From Nymphaea colorata (Eukaryota > Streptophyta > Magnoliopsida > Nymphaeales > Nymphaeaceae): a DNA stretch of 64,000 nt. Of the stretch, positions 41,841 through 56,500 are shown in pieces (within the stretch, counting starts at the first letter, position 1; each line of letters starts with the position of its first letter). A model generated the notes under the pieces. The model saw nothing but the letters and a program-made list of their open reading frames with translations, did not search any database and was not told where the DNA came from. A program made the position numbers and the translations under genes. Location of the stretch: positions 4,691,528-4,755,527 of the forward strand of contig NC_045140.1 of NCBI RefSeq assembly GCF_008831285.2. The letters run 5' to 3'.

Positions 41841-42864
41841 CCGGATCAGCAGCCAACTGAATCAGTTGTGAATTGGTGGAAAATATTTAAATATAAATTA
41901 ACAAACATAAAAATCGATTAAAATATGCACTTCATCTTAAATCATTTGAAAAAAATAACTTAACAATTAGGCTTTTCGGTCTTAATCTTCTAGAATAATT
42001 GAAATAAAGGTCGGAGCCTACTTTTCTAGGAGTTCTAATTATTTGAGGGAAGTCAATGCTAAAAAGCACACGTTTAATTGTTATTGAACAATTGATTGCA
42101 CCAGTGTCGTCTCATCGTGCTACTTTGTCGATATGTTGAATACTATTACTCTATTAGCAAATTAAATGCCAAGACCCCAATCAAAACTATTAATGAAGCT
42201 ACTTAACTTATAATTAGAAATTCAACTTATGTTTCTAATTTCAATACAGGTAAACCTTTTATATACTTGAATTTTTTTTTTTGTTACAAATATTTTTGGT
42301 TGATAAGCACGGATTTCAAGTGAAATGGCCTAACCTCTTGGCTGGACTTGAGCCAAACAATGGCTTGACACAAGCTAGCTTACCAAATGTGTTCATGCAT
42401 ATTTATGTATGTGTTAAGTAGTGGCGGAGCCAGCACTTTTTGGCACTCGAGTCATCAGCCTAGGACTCATGTGGGTGGCTCATTGCCCACACCAGAAATA
42501 GTTAACGATTATGGTAAGAAGATGAATTCACCACTTATTTTAACCTTCCGTATTGGCATTAATTACAAGAGTCTGGCAACGTACTCGCACTATTTTGCTG
42601 CCGTCTCCAATCAAATGCATGGCTCAACTTGTCATAAACGCACTGGAGGTGACTGCCAATGCAACTTTCTTAACACATAGCTTCCTTCCTTTTGTTAATG
42701 CAAGATCCTTTTCTTCGACTACGCATTGAACTAAAGGAAAGGAACTAAGAGAAACAAGATTCACATATTTGATATCTTTATAGATTAATGCAGAATGATT
42801 GTGAGTCAAATATTGGTTCAATTCATTTGCATTCTTTTCAAAGGCCATGCGCAGGGTTGGAGCA

Positions 42865-42865
<1 letters not shown>

Positions 42866-42897
<32 letters not shown>
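42866..42897. repeat. (TA)n microsatellite
   Basis: A TA tract of about 32 bp. It is followed (42910-43340) by AT-rich DNA in which a motif like CCRTTGCTAATG recurs three or four times with GGCTAAAAACACAAT, an imperfect internal repeat of unknown origin. Confidence 0.85.
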
Positions 42898-42900
<3 letters not shown>

Positions 42901-43729
42901 GTGTAGAGGATGTTAGGAGATTGCAAAAAATTAAAAATTCTTAAAAACACCATTAATCGAGGCTAAAAACACAATATACCATTGCTAATGTCAGCAGATG
43001 GCGAAAAACTGAAAATTCATGGTTAAAAACACCATTAATAGTGGCTAAAAACACAATAAAAGATTGCGACATTATAAGCCGTTGCTAATGCCTGTGGCAG
43101 TTGCTTTTTTGTTAATAAATTTAATAATTTTTAGCCAGGTAATATCTAGTAAACAGTAATGCAAACACACACACATATAACGATTCAAAATTTGACATAA
43201 GCTGCATTTTTGTATATAATTAAAAATTTGACACCGTAAGCGTTAAAAACATTGATTGCTGAAAGCACAATGCACAATTATATTATAAGCCATTACTAAT
43301 GTTCTTATAACAACTGGCTTTTAGAAACAGATTTTTAATTGTTAGTCATCCGAGAAGAAAAGGCAATTCAGTCCTTTCATATGAAAAAAATTTATATTTT
43401 GTCGTTAAAAAAAAACAGTCGAATACATTAACATTAACGATGATCTTTGGTGCTTATTGACACACGCATTTCCAAAATAAATTTTTACCTAACAACTATT
43501 TTATATCCGTCATTCTCGGGCATTGACTTGGACGAGGAGCTGGTGACAGGAACTAAGACGGAAAGGTGGCTTCCTCTTATTCCACCGTCAAATGCAGTGT
43601 GTGAGGCTTGACGCCCGCGAGAGACAAGGAATATTACACGGTTCTCGACGTCACGTTTCCTGTTGACATAATTTGACGTGCCGCCCAAAAAAGAAAAGCA
43701 TGTGAGAAATCTAAATAACAAGTTTAAAG

Positions 43730-43788
43730 ATGGAGCAAGAGAGTCCCCAGAACGATTATGGTTATGGCGTGAGTCCCATCAATTCAGG
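43730..43788 (+). other. Possible isolated first exon
   Basis: An ATG-initiated frame reads MEQESPQNDYGYGVSPINS up to a CAG/GTGCC donor-like site. It is followed by a short pyrimidine-rich stretch ending in TTTCAG at 43833-43838. The composition differs from the AT-rich flanks, but no further exon or family match is seen. It may be a captured gene fragment or chance. Confidence 0.2.
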
Positions 43789-43969
43789 TGCCAGTCCTTG
43801 TTCATACCTGCCTTCTCTTTGGTTCTTTCTTTCAGATCTGGTTCGAATCACGTGGTCACTGCAGTTGTCGTCTTTTTCATTCATCGGATACCATGTGACC
43901 GCACAGAGTTTTAGAAACTGTTCTTTTCATATTTCAATTTCAACTTATGGTTTGAACCTGATAGATAGA

Positions 43970-44165
43970 TCAGTAATTTTTTTTATGAGACCCCAATTAA
44001 AGTTTTTAAATTTTGATACAGAGACCCGAATTAAAGTTTTTAAATTTTGATACAGGTTAAAATATTATATTTTTTAAAATTAAAATTTGTGAGTAAATTG
44101 TTGTTTTTTTTTCTGTTGTTGAGATGGGGTCAGGGCCCATGCCGCCCCCTTCTCTCCGCCCCGGT
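43970..44165. mobile_element. Family A MITE, left end lost
   Basis: It contains a 30-bp-scale internal duplication (TTAAAGTTTTTAAATTTTGA at 44000 and again at 44032) and ends in GGGGTCAGGGCCCATGC followed by TCTCCGCCCCGG, matching the right side of the copy at 38007. Confidence 0.45.
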
Positions 44166-44169
44166 TTGA

Positions 44170-47100
44170 CTGGTTTGTTTCATAATAATTCTTGTTATGA
44201 GTGAACTACTTAGATTTAGGCCAAACAGATCACATCTGTATGGTTAAAATTTTTAAGATAAGGCTTCGAATTTGGTTTCTACGCAATTACACGATTTCTG
44301 CAAGCTTTCTAACTCATCTCTCTCTGCGTTTAGTCGTTCAATCATCATTTTTTGTCATAACATGAGGGATTTGCATTTGAGACGTCTCTGCCTCTTATGA
44401 TGCATATCTCTTAACATTGGAGCCGTCTTTGGCAGCTTTTCATCTGACATTCAATGAACCCGACCATCTAAGATGTAGACATGGAATGAATCACAAATAG
44501 GATTATTTTTATAGTGGCAGGTGAAAAAAATGGAGTTCATGACAATAATAACAAATAGAGTGATTTTACAATGGCAGGCAAAAAATTGGTTTAAGAGTTG
44601 GATTTGGATTCAGATGTGAGATTAAAAATCGGATTTGGATCCGATTCAGATTTTGAATTCTTTTCTTCATTCATATTCAAAACAGAATACATGAACATCT
44701 CATAAAACAGATATGATAAAGAGTTTATCTGATTCAAATCCAACACATTGACATCCCCTATTAACAGCGTAATGTAATATGGGGTGAGTTTCACCTTATA
44801 CTCTTACCAGTGTATGATGTGTGATTATACTTCAAAAATAATATTTACTGAAGCATAGATATTCTGCCCATCAAACGCCCCTCAAGGCAAGCCTGAAAGG
44901 AAGAGAACAAAATTCAAGTAGATAAAATTTCGTCTTATTTTGAGAAGTAATTGTCCTCACAAATTCTATCCCAATTCACAAACAAAATAAGAATAATAAT
45001 TGACCCCTCAAAGATGGGGACTGTTTTCACCCTCAAAATAGAGATAAAATATTTCAGTGAAACTTATCTTCTATGGATATAAAGCATCTTGGTTGAATCT
45101 TTATTTCCACGTGATTACAAGTCCACAAATTTTAAGATCTCGATCTCAAATCTTTTTGTTTCCACACAAGCTTAACACAAGCTGTCATCTGCAGCCCTCA
45201 ACTTTCAATGCACTTTAAATGTCAACTCTCTTGTTCTTTGAAAGTAAATTTGTCAAAAATATACATAGTTTTCCTTCACAGTCCAAAAAGCTACATGCCA
45301 TGATTAAAGATGAATAATCATGAGTAGGGTTGGCAACTGGACCAAGCAGCTCACTACTTTTATGTCTTGCTAATTAGCGACAGATTAAGGGCCATGGTGG
45401 AGATTCACTTGTACCAATATTTTTTATTGATAGGAATATTAAACAATTTTACAAAAAGGAAAAAAAATAGTCACCCTCATGAATCTGGAAAAAACATGAA
45501 CTTAAGAATCAACAATAAATATTTACAAATTCCTGCTCTATCAATTTATTTACAAACGTGTGCTTTAGGTATTCGTAAACAACAAAAAATTTCATGGGCT
45601 AAACAAATCTCCAACAAAATAGTTACAGGTATTGATTTGTATATGTCGGGCTGTAACTATTCGTTCTTAGTTGATAGATTGTAACTAATTCATTTTATCA
45701 TTCAATAGATTGTGTTAAACGTTTTGTTTTCCCACTAAATGACATATGTGGTTTCATCACTCTTGTTGAAACGACAATCCTTTTTTTTTTTTTTTTAAAT
45801 TTCTTAGAGATATACTATGGTTTCTTTTCTCTCTTCACAAGTTAAGCCATTCAAATATCTTACCTTGTAGCAACCTTTAACCATTAAGTGATATGTGCGG
45901 ATGAGACTCCTTTAATAAAAAGAATCCTTTTTTATTCTGTATCTCTACCTGTTCACTTTTTTGAAGCCATCCTGACCACACATACCCTCCCATCTGATGG
46001 TTTAGGAGTGAAGAACAAATTCTCACCTTTAAATAGTTGACGGTATATAATATTTTCTGCACAACCCAACTCACACTCAGGAACATTTTCTACACAGCCC
46101 CAACTCAGACTGAGGTCATGTCTCATGCATTCCAGCCCAACGCAAGAAAGATCTTACAAGCCCAAGCTGGCCTTGAATTTATTAAGCTGAACTCCAAGCA
46201 TGGCGAACTTTTTCGGCTCATTCACCTGCCCTAGTGGGCATGTTAGGACAAACTAGCATTGAGGCATGGACATGCTGATGGAAGGAATAAAAAGCAACAG
46301 CATCAGCATGCCACGATTCAGAGGGCGCAAGTGCTTCTAAGTAAGCTGCATAATTCTTGCCTTGATGCCAGCCCTTTCCAACACAGCCTAACATCTTTCA
46401 TAAGCTCCTCGATGAATTCTATTTCCTGCAGGGGCAAAAGTATCTGCCATCGGGAGGTGACGACCGGCAATGCTGAATTACACCGACAAATGCTTTGTCC
46501 ATCAACACAATCACATATAGAATGTCAGTGAATCTCGAATGTTGGAGTAATTCCAGATCACCCAGTCTCTCTTCAAATTAAAAGATATTTCACCTTGCTC
46601 ATTCTTCTACTCCAGGGGCTTCTTTCGCCTCTGTGTTGCATGTTTAAGAACAGATTGCTAAAGTGCACTTAGGAAGCAAGGCCTAGACCGTCCCTGAACA
46701 TGTAAATAAGGCTATTACAGACAAGGGCTGTTCGTCTGGACTCAACTAATGATCAAGAATTACAAGCTTAATGATCAAGTTTGACAAGCTTGCCAATGGC
46801 AGCAGGCACAAATGTGCAGTAAAAAGAAAAGGAAAAAGGACATTCCACCAATGAGCTGTTCAGTGATGAGAATGAAAGGACAGAATGGGATGGTTAACTA
46901 CTAGTAAGATGCCTCTGTGTGCATGTGTGTGTTTGTCTACGTGGTGTTCAGTCTATCGACCACCCATACATGTGATGTGTGTGTTCAGTGTATTTACCAG
47001 CCACAACGTGACCACCTGCTCAGTTATATGTACAAGAAAAAATTAGTGATGGCGCTAAGGAAAAGGTGGAAGCAAGTGATGACTGCATCAACATCTCTTA

Positions 47101-47270
47101 TTCGTTTCACTTTCACTAGGATGCAAGGATTCACTGCCAGAAGGGAATTAGGTGGGATTAGGCCATAGCCATTATCCCCAGTAAGAATTATAAACAGAAT
47201 GTTGCAAGAAAGCACATACATACAAAAGAGTGACACTCTGGCACTTAATATGCACTTTTCACAATGTTCA
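44170..47270. other. Intergenic, no gene seen
   Basis: About 3 kb of AT-rich DNA. Frames up to 105 residues (45367-45684) have no recognised motif and unremarkable composition. The right end grades into the 3' UTR of the PYRR gene. Confidence 0.55.
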
Positions 47271-47562
47271 TTGATTACATCTTTCGATCAAAAGGTTACA
47301 AAAACCAATCTAAATGTGATACAGTATATAGATGCTTGTTAAGTTGAGAACTTTACAAACCCATCTGAACCTTACAGGAAATACACATATTTAATTGATA
47401 TCCTCATTATTTCAAAGAATAATCGGTGTCTGCCTCCCTATCACTTTCTCACTCACACACACAACATCTACTGAACCTAAACTGGCTTTCTTACAATCAC
47501 TTGTGCATGAATAATTCAAGTTCAAATGTCATATGACCATACTTCTACATTATTAAGCACGA

Positions 47563-50500
47563 TCAAGAACTCTGGGTAGAGGATGAACCATCACCAAGGA
47601 ACTCAGATCGCAATTGCATCAACAGCCTACCTAAGTAATTTAAACCTTCACCCTCCCTGCCACCACCCCAGAAAAGATCATGCGGCGATGCTTCAACTAA
47701 CACTGATCCAGCAGTTGAAAGAAGAAGAGCGTTCAAGTGAGGATAGATAGAAAATTTGTGTTTCAAAGCCTTGTACATGACATCGATCTTAAGGTTTTCC
47801 CAGTCTGTTCTTACCTGAAGAACATGCAAATGAAACCATTTAGTAGCTGGATACTTCCCTATTAATTAAAGTATTCTCAACAACAACAGGATGATATGTT
47901 TGTCAAAAATTTATAAAATACAAACCAAAATAACAAAATGTTGGAAGAAAGTGATCTGAATTGGTCAATGCATGCTCTTGTTTATGTTATGTTTGATCCA
48001 ACTATAGAACATTTTTTAGCATGGTTTATTTAGTTAGTGGGTTTAATCATTTATAATATGTCATATGAGATTCTATTGCAATCCAGTAAAAACTAGCAGA
48101 TCACAGTTTATGAACATGTGGATGCTTCAAAAATAGTTCAGAAAAAGACATTTTACTCAATTTTAGAGCACAAAAACAACCAATTAACAGTTCAAAACAT
48201 GATGAGGTGATTTCTTCCTTCTAAAGTTCACACTTGTGAAGTCAATAGTGTTTCACCACAAGTTATGGAAATATGCTGCTGACAGGAGAAAATCCCTTAA
48301 TAGTGTATTTAGTAAACTTATGTCTCAGATCTGAATTGATCAGAAATATTTTAATCTTATATTCCAAGATTTCACATCCATCATTTTCAACAAGGATCTT
48401 AGATCTTTTGTCAAAAGAGAGAAAAGGAAGAGGAATAAAAGAGAAAAGAGAAGAAAGGGGAAACAATTCATTCGATTTTAGTGTTAATCCTAATCCCAGC
48501 ACAAAGGTATTAGCTGAAAAAGTTTACAGAGTGGTCTACCTTATTAGTGAAAAGATAAAGAGTGGACAACTGAAATTATAAATGACCCCTCATACTTATG
48601 AATAATACTCTCAACTTTCCTTTCAAACTGGAGCATAGATGTCCATCATGCCAAACAATAGCTTGAAAACCTTGAACTAGCAACAGTCAGTGAATATATA
48701 TGCAACTTAGTCTGTGGAGACCACATGACTTTTAGAAATATGTGCTTTCTAAACCAGGTCACATATACAGTGACATTCAACCTCAATGTGCTTGGTTCTC
48801 TTATGAAAGACAAGATTATTTGCTATATATGTGGCTGGTTTGTTGAAACATATCATCAAAATAGGAGAAGGACCAGTCACTTGTAAATCGGTTAGAATAG
48901 ATTTGATCCACATCATTTCAGCTGTTGTTTGAACCATTGTCGCAAGTATTATTTTCACGTATTAAATGGTGAAGTTTTTCTCGGGTATAATACCACGGAG
49001 TTGCTTTTCTGAGGTAATCTCAATGAGTTTTTAAAAAGTTAAAAAATGAAATATCCTAAAATAACATGTGAAAAATGTGAAACAAAAATCTAATGACTAA
49101 AAAATGTAAAAGACATGGAAAAAAATGAAAAAAAACACAAAAAATAAAAAAACGAGAAAACATGTTCTTTCACACTTTTTCCGTTTTGGAATTTTTTTCC
49201 TGTTTTTTCAATTGACCTGTTTTTAACATTTTTCAAGTTTTTTTTAATAAAACACATTTTTTGTGACACTAGTTTGTCCATAGCGCTATATTATGATTCA
49301 ACACTTGATCTAGCTACTATAGTTTGCATTTTTCTTTTCCATGTCACTAAGGTTATTCCCACAAAAACATAATCCAGCCATAGTTTTTCTACCAGTACAA
49401 AAACTAATTTTATTGACGTTTTGAGTAGAGCAGACATGAAGGAATACAAACCTATAGGCTTTCGTAGTATCTTCAATCACAAAATAACAGCTCATGATGC
49501 AGAATTGCATAATGATCCCACTAAACACTATAGCATTATTGGAATATAGCACCCACACCAGCACCCGCACCCTGCACCCATGTGACATAGGGATCTAGTA
49601 CAGATCCAAGATAGCTTATGACTTATATTGTATGCTGTCCAACTTGTAATAATAGGCAAACTTGTCATTGTGTATATTAATTATGTACCCTCAAGCATAG
49701 CCACAAATATAACGATGTTTTCAAAAATATTCTGATATTAATGAAAAAAAAATGAAAAATGAAAAAAAGGGAAAAAATGATATTTTGAAAAAAAAAAAAG
49801 GCTACAAATCAATTTGTCGTGATTTTATCTTGATTTTTTCATTTTCTTTTCAGTTCTTTTTTTTTTTTTTCAACTTCTGTTTCGTTGTTTTATTTCATAT
49901 TGTTTTGGGTATTTAACGTGACCTCCTAGATGCAATACAATGCTTACTACTCATTTTAACTAGATGTTTTTTTATGTCTTCTTATTAGTTTCTCATTATT
50001 GTATTTTTACCTAACATTTTTATTTTTTTAGTGTTCTGTAAACCTCTAAGATTTTTTAGATTTTTCCAAAAAAACACCTTTGTCAAAAAATATCTGAGAA
50101 AAAGCTCAGTGATAAAAACCCGAGGACAATATTTGTGGCTATGCTCTCAAGTCATGTAAAAACTATTTAATGTTATAATGAGATTGGAGCGAGATTAGGG
50201 CACACCTATACTGATTGAGGCTGCCAAAGGCTGTTTGAGGAATCCCTTCCTATCCTATCTTCTCTCTTCTTCATAGGTGAGCAACTTTAGACAATAAGAT
50301 CCATCTTCTAACATCTACATCCTTTGGTTTGAATGCTCATATAACTACTACTAGATTAGAGTTTCTTATTGTCACATCAGTTTACTTATTGCTTTTTCTT
50401 CAAAAGGAAATGAAAAATCTTATATAACTATCAATAAATTAGAGTGTTATCCCGTCCAATTACATCAACCTTGGTTTTTCTTCAACACTAAATGGCCTAA

Positions 50501-53500
50501 CATGCTGTTAAAATGACAACATAAGTGTTCAACTTTGCACCAGCTTATAGAAAGATTGCTCAAGCCATTGTAACTTCAGAATAAAAGTTTAAACCACGAT
50601 AAAGAAAATCAAAAGAGTATATATTCAGCTAGCTAACAACCAACGGGGCAAATGCAAAAAAAAAAAAAAATGATGATAGACATACATGAAAATGTGCAGA
50701 ACCCAAATCTTATTTAAAACCTCAGCATAAATGGAAAAGCAGGCAGTCATCCCATGAGCTAGGCCAGCACCACCATTTTTACCAGCCTCAATTGTCCACT
50801 GTTCAGCCTAATAATTATTCCAAATTGGTCTCCAGTACCACAAAGCATTCAAGAACATAAGGCGAGAACCTAAAAGCTCCATTACTTCTCTCTGATGCTG
50901 CAATGCCAGACCAACATCCACGCACAAAAATCTAGTCCCAAACCCCGCCAAGTTGCCATCTTCCAGGTACAAAACCTAACTGCAGTTTTGTACTTCAGGA
51001 GGCAACATGCAGTTAAACTTGCCTTGCCCAAGCAAATAACTGGCTAAGATTGTTCAAAGGCTGGACTGATAAATTCCAAAATAACTAATTGAGAAGACAA
51101 CACAGGCTGAACCATGCAAAACAAATTTCACCACAAGAGGATACTGGATCAGAAAAGCTCTCCAACAGAAAAATGATTTTAGCAAATACAACAGTAGATT
51201 GGTGCAACAAGCATCAAATGACCCTCATACCACCATTCAGAAGAAATTTACTCATAATTTCATAGCAAAACCTACATATGCAAAAATGCTTGTGCACAGT
51301 ACCTTTGTAATAGCAATATTTGTTTAACACAAAAGAGCACTTAGCATTTTTCCTTCTAAGTCCAAAAAACTCCCCAGATGTACATCCAAGAAAAATGCCA
51401 TTCATACCAGAGAACATGGATGATTATGCCTAAGTCACCAAAGAAAAAGCTTACCAGGTCAGGGCATTGCCTCTGCATTGTCCTCCCTATGCGTGCAGCT
51501 TCCTCTGGGCTTGTAGCAGACTTTATTTGTTCCACAAAGCCAATTGCTTTAGGATCTTTTACTCCCCAAAATTTATGGGCCTAAAAAGTATAAACTTTTC
51601 AGACACAAACTCTACAAAATTATCAACAGAAGACAGCAGCAAACTGGGAAAAGAAGTATATATCTAAACAAATAATAAAGGATCAATTTTTTGTCAGATG
51701 GTCGCCATTACTAACTGGATAGTGGAAATTACAATGCATCATTTCCACTGTAATATGTTTATCATTTATTTTATCAAGTCCACAAACTGAAATAGGTCAT
51801 CTTTGCTGCAATTTTTTTCAGGATGAGGTATTACTTGGTTCCTGTCAATAATAAATATGTACCTGATAATAGTGCTCAACACTAGACCATGTGAAGTACT
51901 CTCCACTTTCATCAGGCATATGCAGAGGATGAGGAGAGAAATTTGAAAATGCACCATAGGGATCCCATGTCTTGTAAAAGAATATGATGTTTGCTTCATA
52001 AGGAGCTAGAGTTGGATCAAGGACTGACATTTCATCCACAGATGGTATTATAGGTGTTAAATCAGGAATGGGTTGGAGATGGCCGCTTATAAGCATGTCT
52101 GGTCCAATCTGTATAGCATGACAAACAGCATTCAGCATATATACTTGTAATTAGAGAAAAATACATGTCAATGGTACCGCCAACACCCTCCCACTTTATG
52201 GCAAACTGTACTTCATTGAATCATCACAACAAAACAATGGAAAGTTCTTTCTGGTTCGACAGAATGTTCAAAGTTCAAACTATCACGTTCCAATTCTCAG
52301 GCAAGAAGCTCCCACTTCAGTTATCAAATACAGTAGTGCACACATGTCTTATTCTACTTCAAAGAAATTAATCTGAACAATAATGCAGAAAAGAACGGTT
52401 GGAAATTGAAAATACCATGTCAACCGCATTCCTGAAGAGATAAATCTTCCTAGACCAGAAATGTCACAGGACATAGCATCCTGAAAAACTGATTGGATCA
52501 TCTAGCCTACCCTGCAAATATATTGCCTGTCTTGCATCAAATAGCAAGCTAAAAGGGGACAAAAAGGACTTGAAATTTAAGCCACAAAACCTCCATCTGT
52601 CATGGCTAGGGGGGTTGAACTTCAAACCTCCAATTGAAAGAGGAAAAGGTTTCAACACCAAGAATGCATCTCTTAGGCATAATCAAACAGGAGAATGCCT
52701 AAAATCAACTTGCTAATCTAAAAAAGAAACAGAAAGGGAACAAATTTAACAACCAACCTGCTCAAATGAGACATCAATTAGATTTAGTGCTTGAGACATC
52801 TCAACCATCCCAAGCTCTCCAACTGGAGTTGGAGCATTTTCCCCACCAATTATTTTGGGGGCAACAAAAGCAAACACCTGAAACAGTGGAGACAACATAT
52901 CATGAGGCGACAAGGCAGGATAATGTACCACTGAATCCCTCCGCCCACCGCCGCCCCCCCCCCCCCACCCCAACTTTTTTCCCCTTTCGAAGAAGAAAAA
53001 CAGGTTTAGTAAACTGATGTGTTTAACTATAGCATATAAATGAATCAGACATCAGGAGCTAAAACAGAAAAGCTTGAGAAGCAGGTGGTATTAGATGTAC
53101 ACATGATTCCACCTTGGAAGATATAGACTTAATAGCTACGTTGCAGTATCATACTCAAGGGCTCAGATTCAAGTAATAGAAGGTTTATCCCATGCTTGCC
53201 TATAAAAGAAAGTGCTTCTCAACTTGCATATGATACCACTGAAACAATTCAACGATTATTGCAAAGTCAAGAGTCACATTGAGCTCTATTTTATAAGTCT
53301 AAAGTTAACACCACTCAAAAAATATTTTATTCCCCTGCATAATGAAACATTAACTACAATTATTAAGGACTATAAATAGTCTCTCATGCAAATATGCAGA
53401 ATACATGGTTTGAGCAGTATTATTTACTGAACTACCCTCCAAATACATAAGTGTGTGTGTGCTTATAGAAAGTAACAGATTTGTATTTCCTTATATAGTC

Positions 53501-56500
53501 AAGAAAGACACAGTAGAGAAGTGAAGAACCAGAGAAGAAATAGTTGACAAGCCTACTGGCAATTCACTCTTCCAACTACTAGAAATTTTCAGGTAGGACA
53601 AGAACATTCAAATAAATTCACCAATAGGAGCATATCAGTTGAAGGCATCAACTACTCCAACAAATTGGTTCAGATACTTAATATGGTGCAGATTCTTAGT
53701 GCATGAGAAAGATGATTACAAATGGTTTCTCAGCATAATATTGCAATAGTTATTTGTGATACTTATAAACAACAAACAATATAGTTGCTGTCTTTTTCTA
53801 TGTGAAGACAGATTGAATGGAGAGGGACTATATAATTATTAAGGACATCTATAGACTTCGACAAGTTTGATTTCAATTTTTCAATTAAATAATAAATATG
53901 CGACTTCTGCAGCAAGAATAAAGAGCATAGAGCTGAAACCTTATGAATAACACCAGAGGCAATGGCAGGAGCAGACAATGAGCCTCCACATTCCCACAGA
54001 ACTGACAAGTATCCACGTTCATAGCAGTACTCCATCAAATCCCTTGGGTTTAAAATATCAAATTCAACGACTTCAACACCTTTGGATGAAAGCAGCTTCT
54101 GAACTTCTCTTCTTGCACCTCTTTGTGTTGCCACAATGGTGCGTGCAACAGAAACATCCCAAAGGTGTGCAACTTCTGGAAGTTTCATTGTCTGTGACAT
54201 CACAATTCGAACAGGCACATGCCCACCTCCATGTCTAGCTGTAAGACGGGGATCTGAAAGCAAAAATGAATGAACCCCAGAATTTTCTACCTAGCAAGCA
54301 GGAATACTTATAGCAGAGGGACTATATATAGTATATACCATCACGACGCACAGTATTTCCTCCTACAATGACAGCATCACTTCTGCCTCTTAGTTCAAAG
54401 ACACGGTCTCTGGAGAGCTTACTACTAATCCATGATGCATGTCCACTGCTAGTAGCAATTTTTCCTGCTTGGCAACCACAGGATGTGTTACATAGAAACA
54501 CTACTTTGCACACACACGGATGCATAGAGAACCTTAGGTGATAAACAAAACCCTAGAGAAGCATACATAAAGGGAATCTGATTGAGATCCAAATTCTTAG
54601 TAACTATGAAGCGCAAGTGTAACCATGGTGGACCACTTACCATCAAGGGTCATAGCATACTTGAGAACAGAGAAGGGGACTCGATAAGCAGCTCTATAGA
54701 GAAGAGGAGCATTCACCGTAAGACACAATTTTAAAGCTTCCTGCACTTTTCAAAAAATCAGGAAACAAAAAATTGAGAAATAACAAGGGCAGTCACAGTT
54801 CACTACAGGAGAAGAGATTGTCTGCAGGACCATGACCATGAATTCAGCATTAAGCAGAAATAAGCAGGAAAATGAAAGTGAAGAACACATTCTTAAAAGC
54901 AGGATTCAACAGACAACTGTTTTAAAAAAGTTAAATAATGGTATGATTAAGCACTGGATAGGATTCCACCGTAGTGTGCATGGAAGTGAACACATCAGTC
55001 GTGTGCTTCTTTAGTACTTAATTTCCAGCCCATACCTTGGGATTATAGTATTATACTATAAGAAACAAACAAAACTAGGAAACAGGAAACAAGAAAATGA
55101 AGACCACTATCATCATATATACAAAGTACAAACTACCATAAGGAGAAAATTTCTAAGACAAAATGATGTTTAATTAAAGGACATGCTTACAGAAGCATAG
55201 TCTTTGGAAGACATAGCACTCTTGAAAATATACTGAAAAATGCACCTATATAAACCTTTAAAATTAGCTCATAGCACCTTCCAGATTATTTCAACATTAT
55301 AATATACACATGCAATCCTTCATTACTCCGGCCAGATATCCCTATGTGCAACTTTACAATAAGGCAAAAAAGAATTGGCTATATTACCTCAAGACTTTTA
55401 CCCTGCAATTCTTCACCCAGCACATCAACCAGAATTCCTTGGCTTCTTAATGCACGTATTGCTTTTCCTCTAAGATGCTTCAAAGGATGTCTAAGTCCCA
55501 CCACAACCCTAGAAATTCCTGCCTAATGAGAAGGGAATGCACATTAGAAACCTGAACATATAAAACATTCGGAAACTCCATGTGTACAAACGATAGAGTC
55601 TACGGATGGATCCTTTCAAGTTTCAACCAAGGAAGCAACTATACAAACAGAAACACCTCCTATACTCGTTCATGGATCACAAATTTTCCGAAGGTTCAAA
55701 CAGCAACCTGATATAGAATACTGTATTGTTCATAGGTGAAGCGATATTCTAGAAAAGTAAGCCCTATCAGTTCCAACCACACAAACAGAGAGATAACATG
55801 CCACAAGACTATCAGAAGATCCCACAGTTTTAACCTACTCAGCTGTTGCGTAAAAAGTACTTCACAATCCTTGTTTCAAGAAAGTTCAACTCGAACTATC
55901 AGTCACCTCGCGGCGTAACGCACATCTCTTACTCACGCAAATCCCAAATTGCTATTACCTTTCCTCTATTCCAAAAATGTGCAACTCGAGCGGATCTCCA
56001 ACCACCTAAGACATAGCATTTTGATGATCCGTTCGATTAAGCGCTAACTAGTGCTTCGGCATGTACTGAAATGAGCCGCATTGTCAATAATCCCAGTCAC
56101 GGACTCATGGCTTCGATTATCAGTATCAATATATACAAATCATGGGCCCTGGTCATCTAAAAGGAACTTTTCCACTTTCGTTCCTCCTCCCCAAACATCC
56201 ACAAGAACAAGAAACGCAAGCATCAGAGTTGTAAAACATGCTTACAAGATACTTTTAATCCAAATTTCCGTGACTAAAGATAAGGGAAACGCGCTTAACC
56301 CCACAATAACCTCAGTCATAGTTTCCACTCGCCGCGAAGCAAAGAACAAGAGCAATTCAGTATTAAACCTGAGTCAGGGCAGAAATGGCGGTGTCATCGC
56401 CATCACAATCGCCGGGCTCTAGGTTCAGATAAGCAGTGGCTCCTCTACAGAGTTCTCCGGCCGCCTCCACTGCCTGCAACTCCGCGCATTTCGTTCCCTG

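Noticed and set aside
45367-45684. 105-residue plus-strand frame
   Set aside because: No recognised motif, no promoter or splice context, composition like its flanks.
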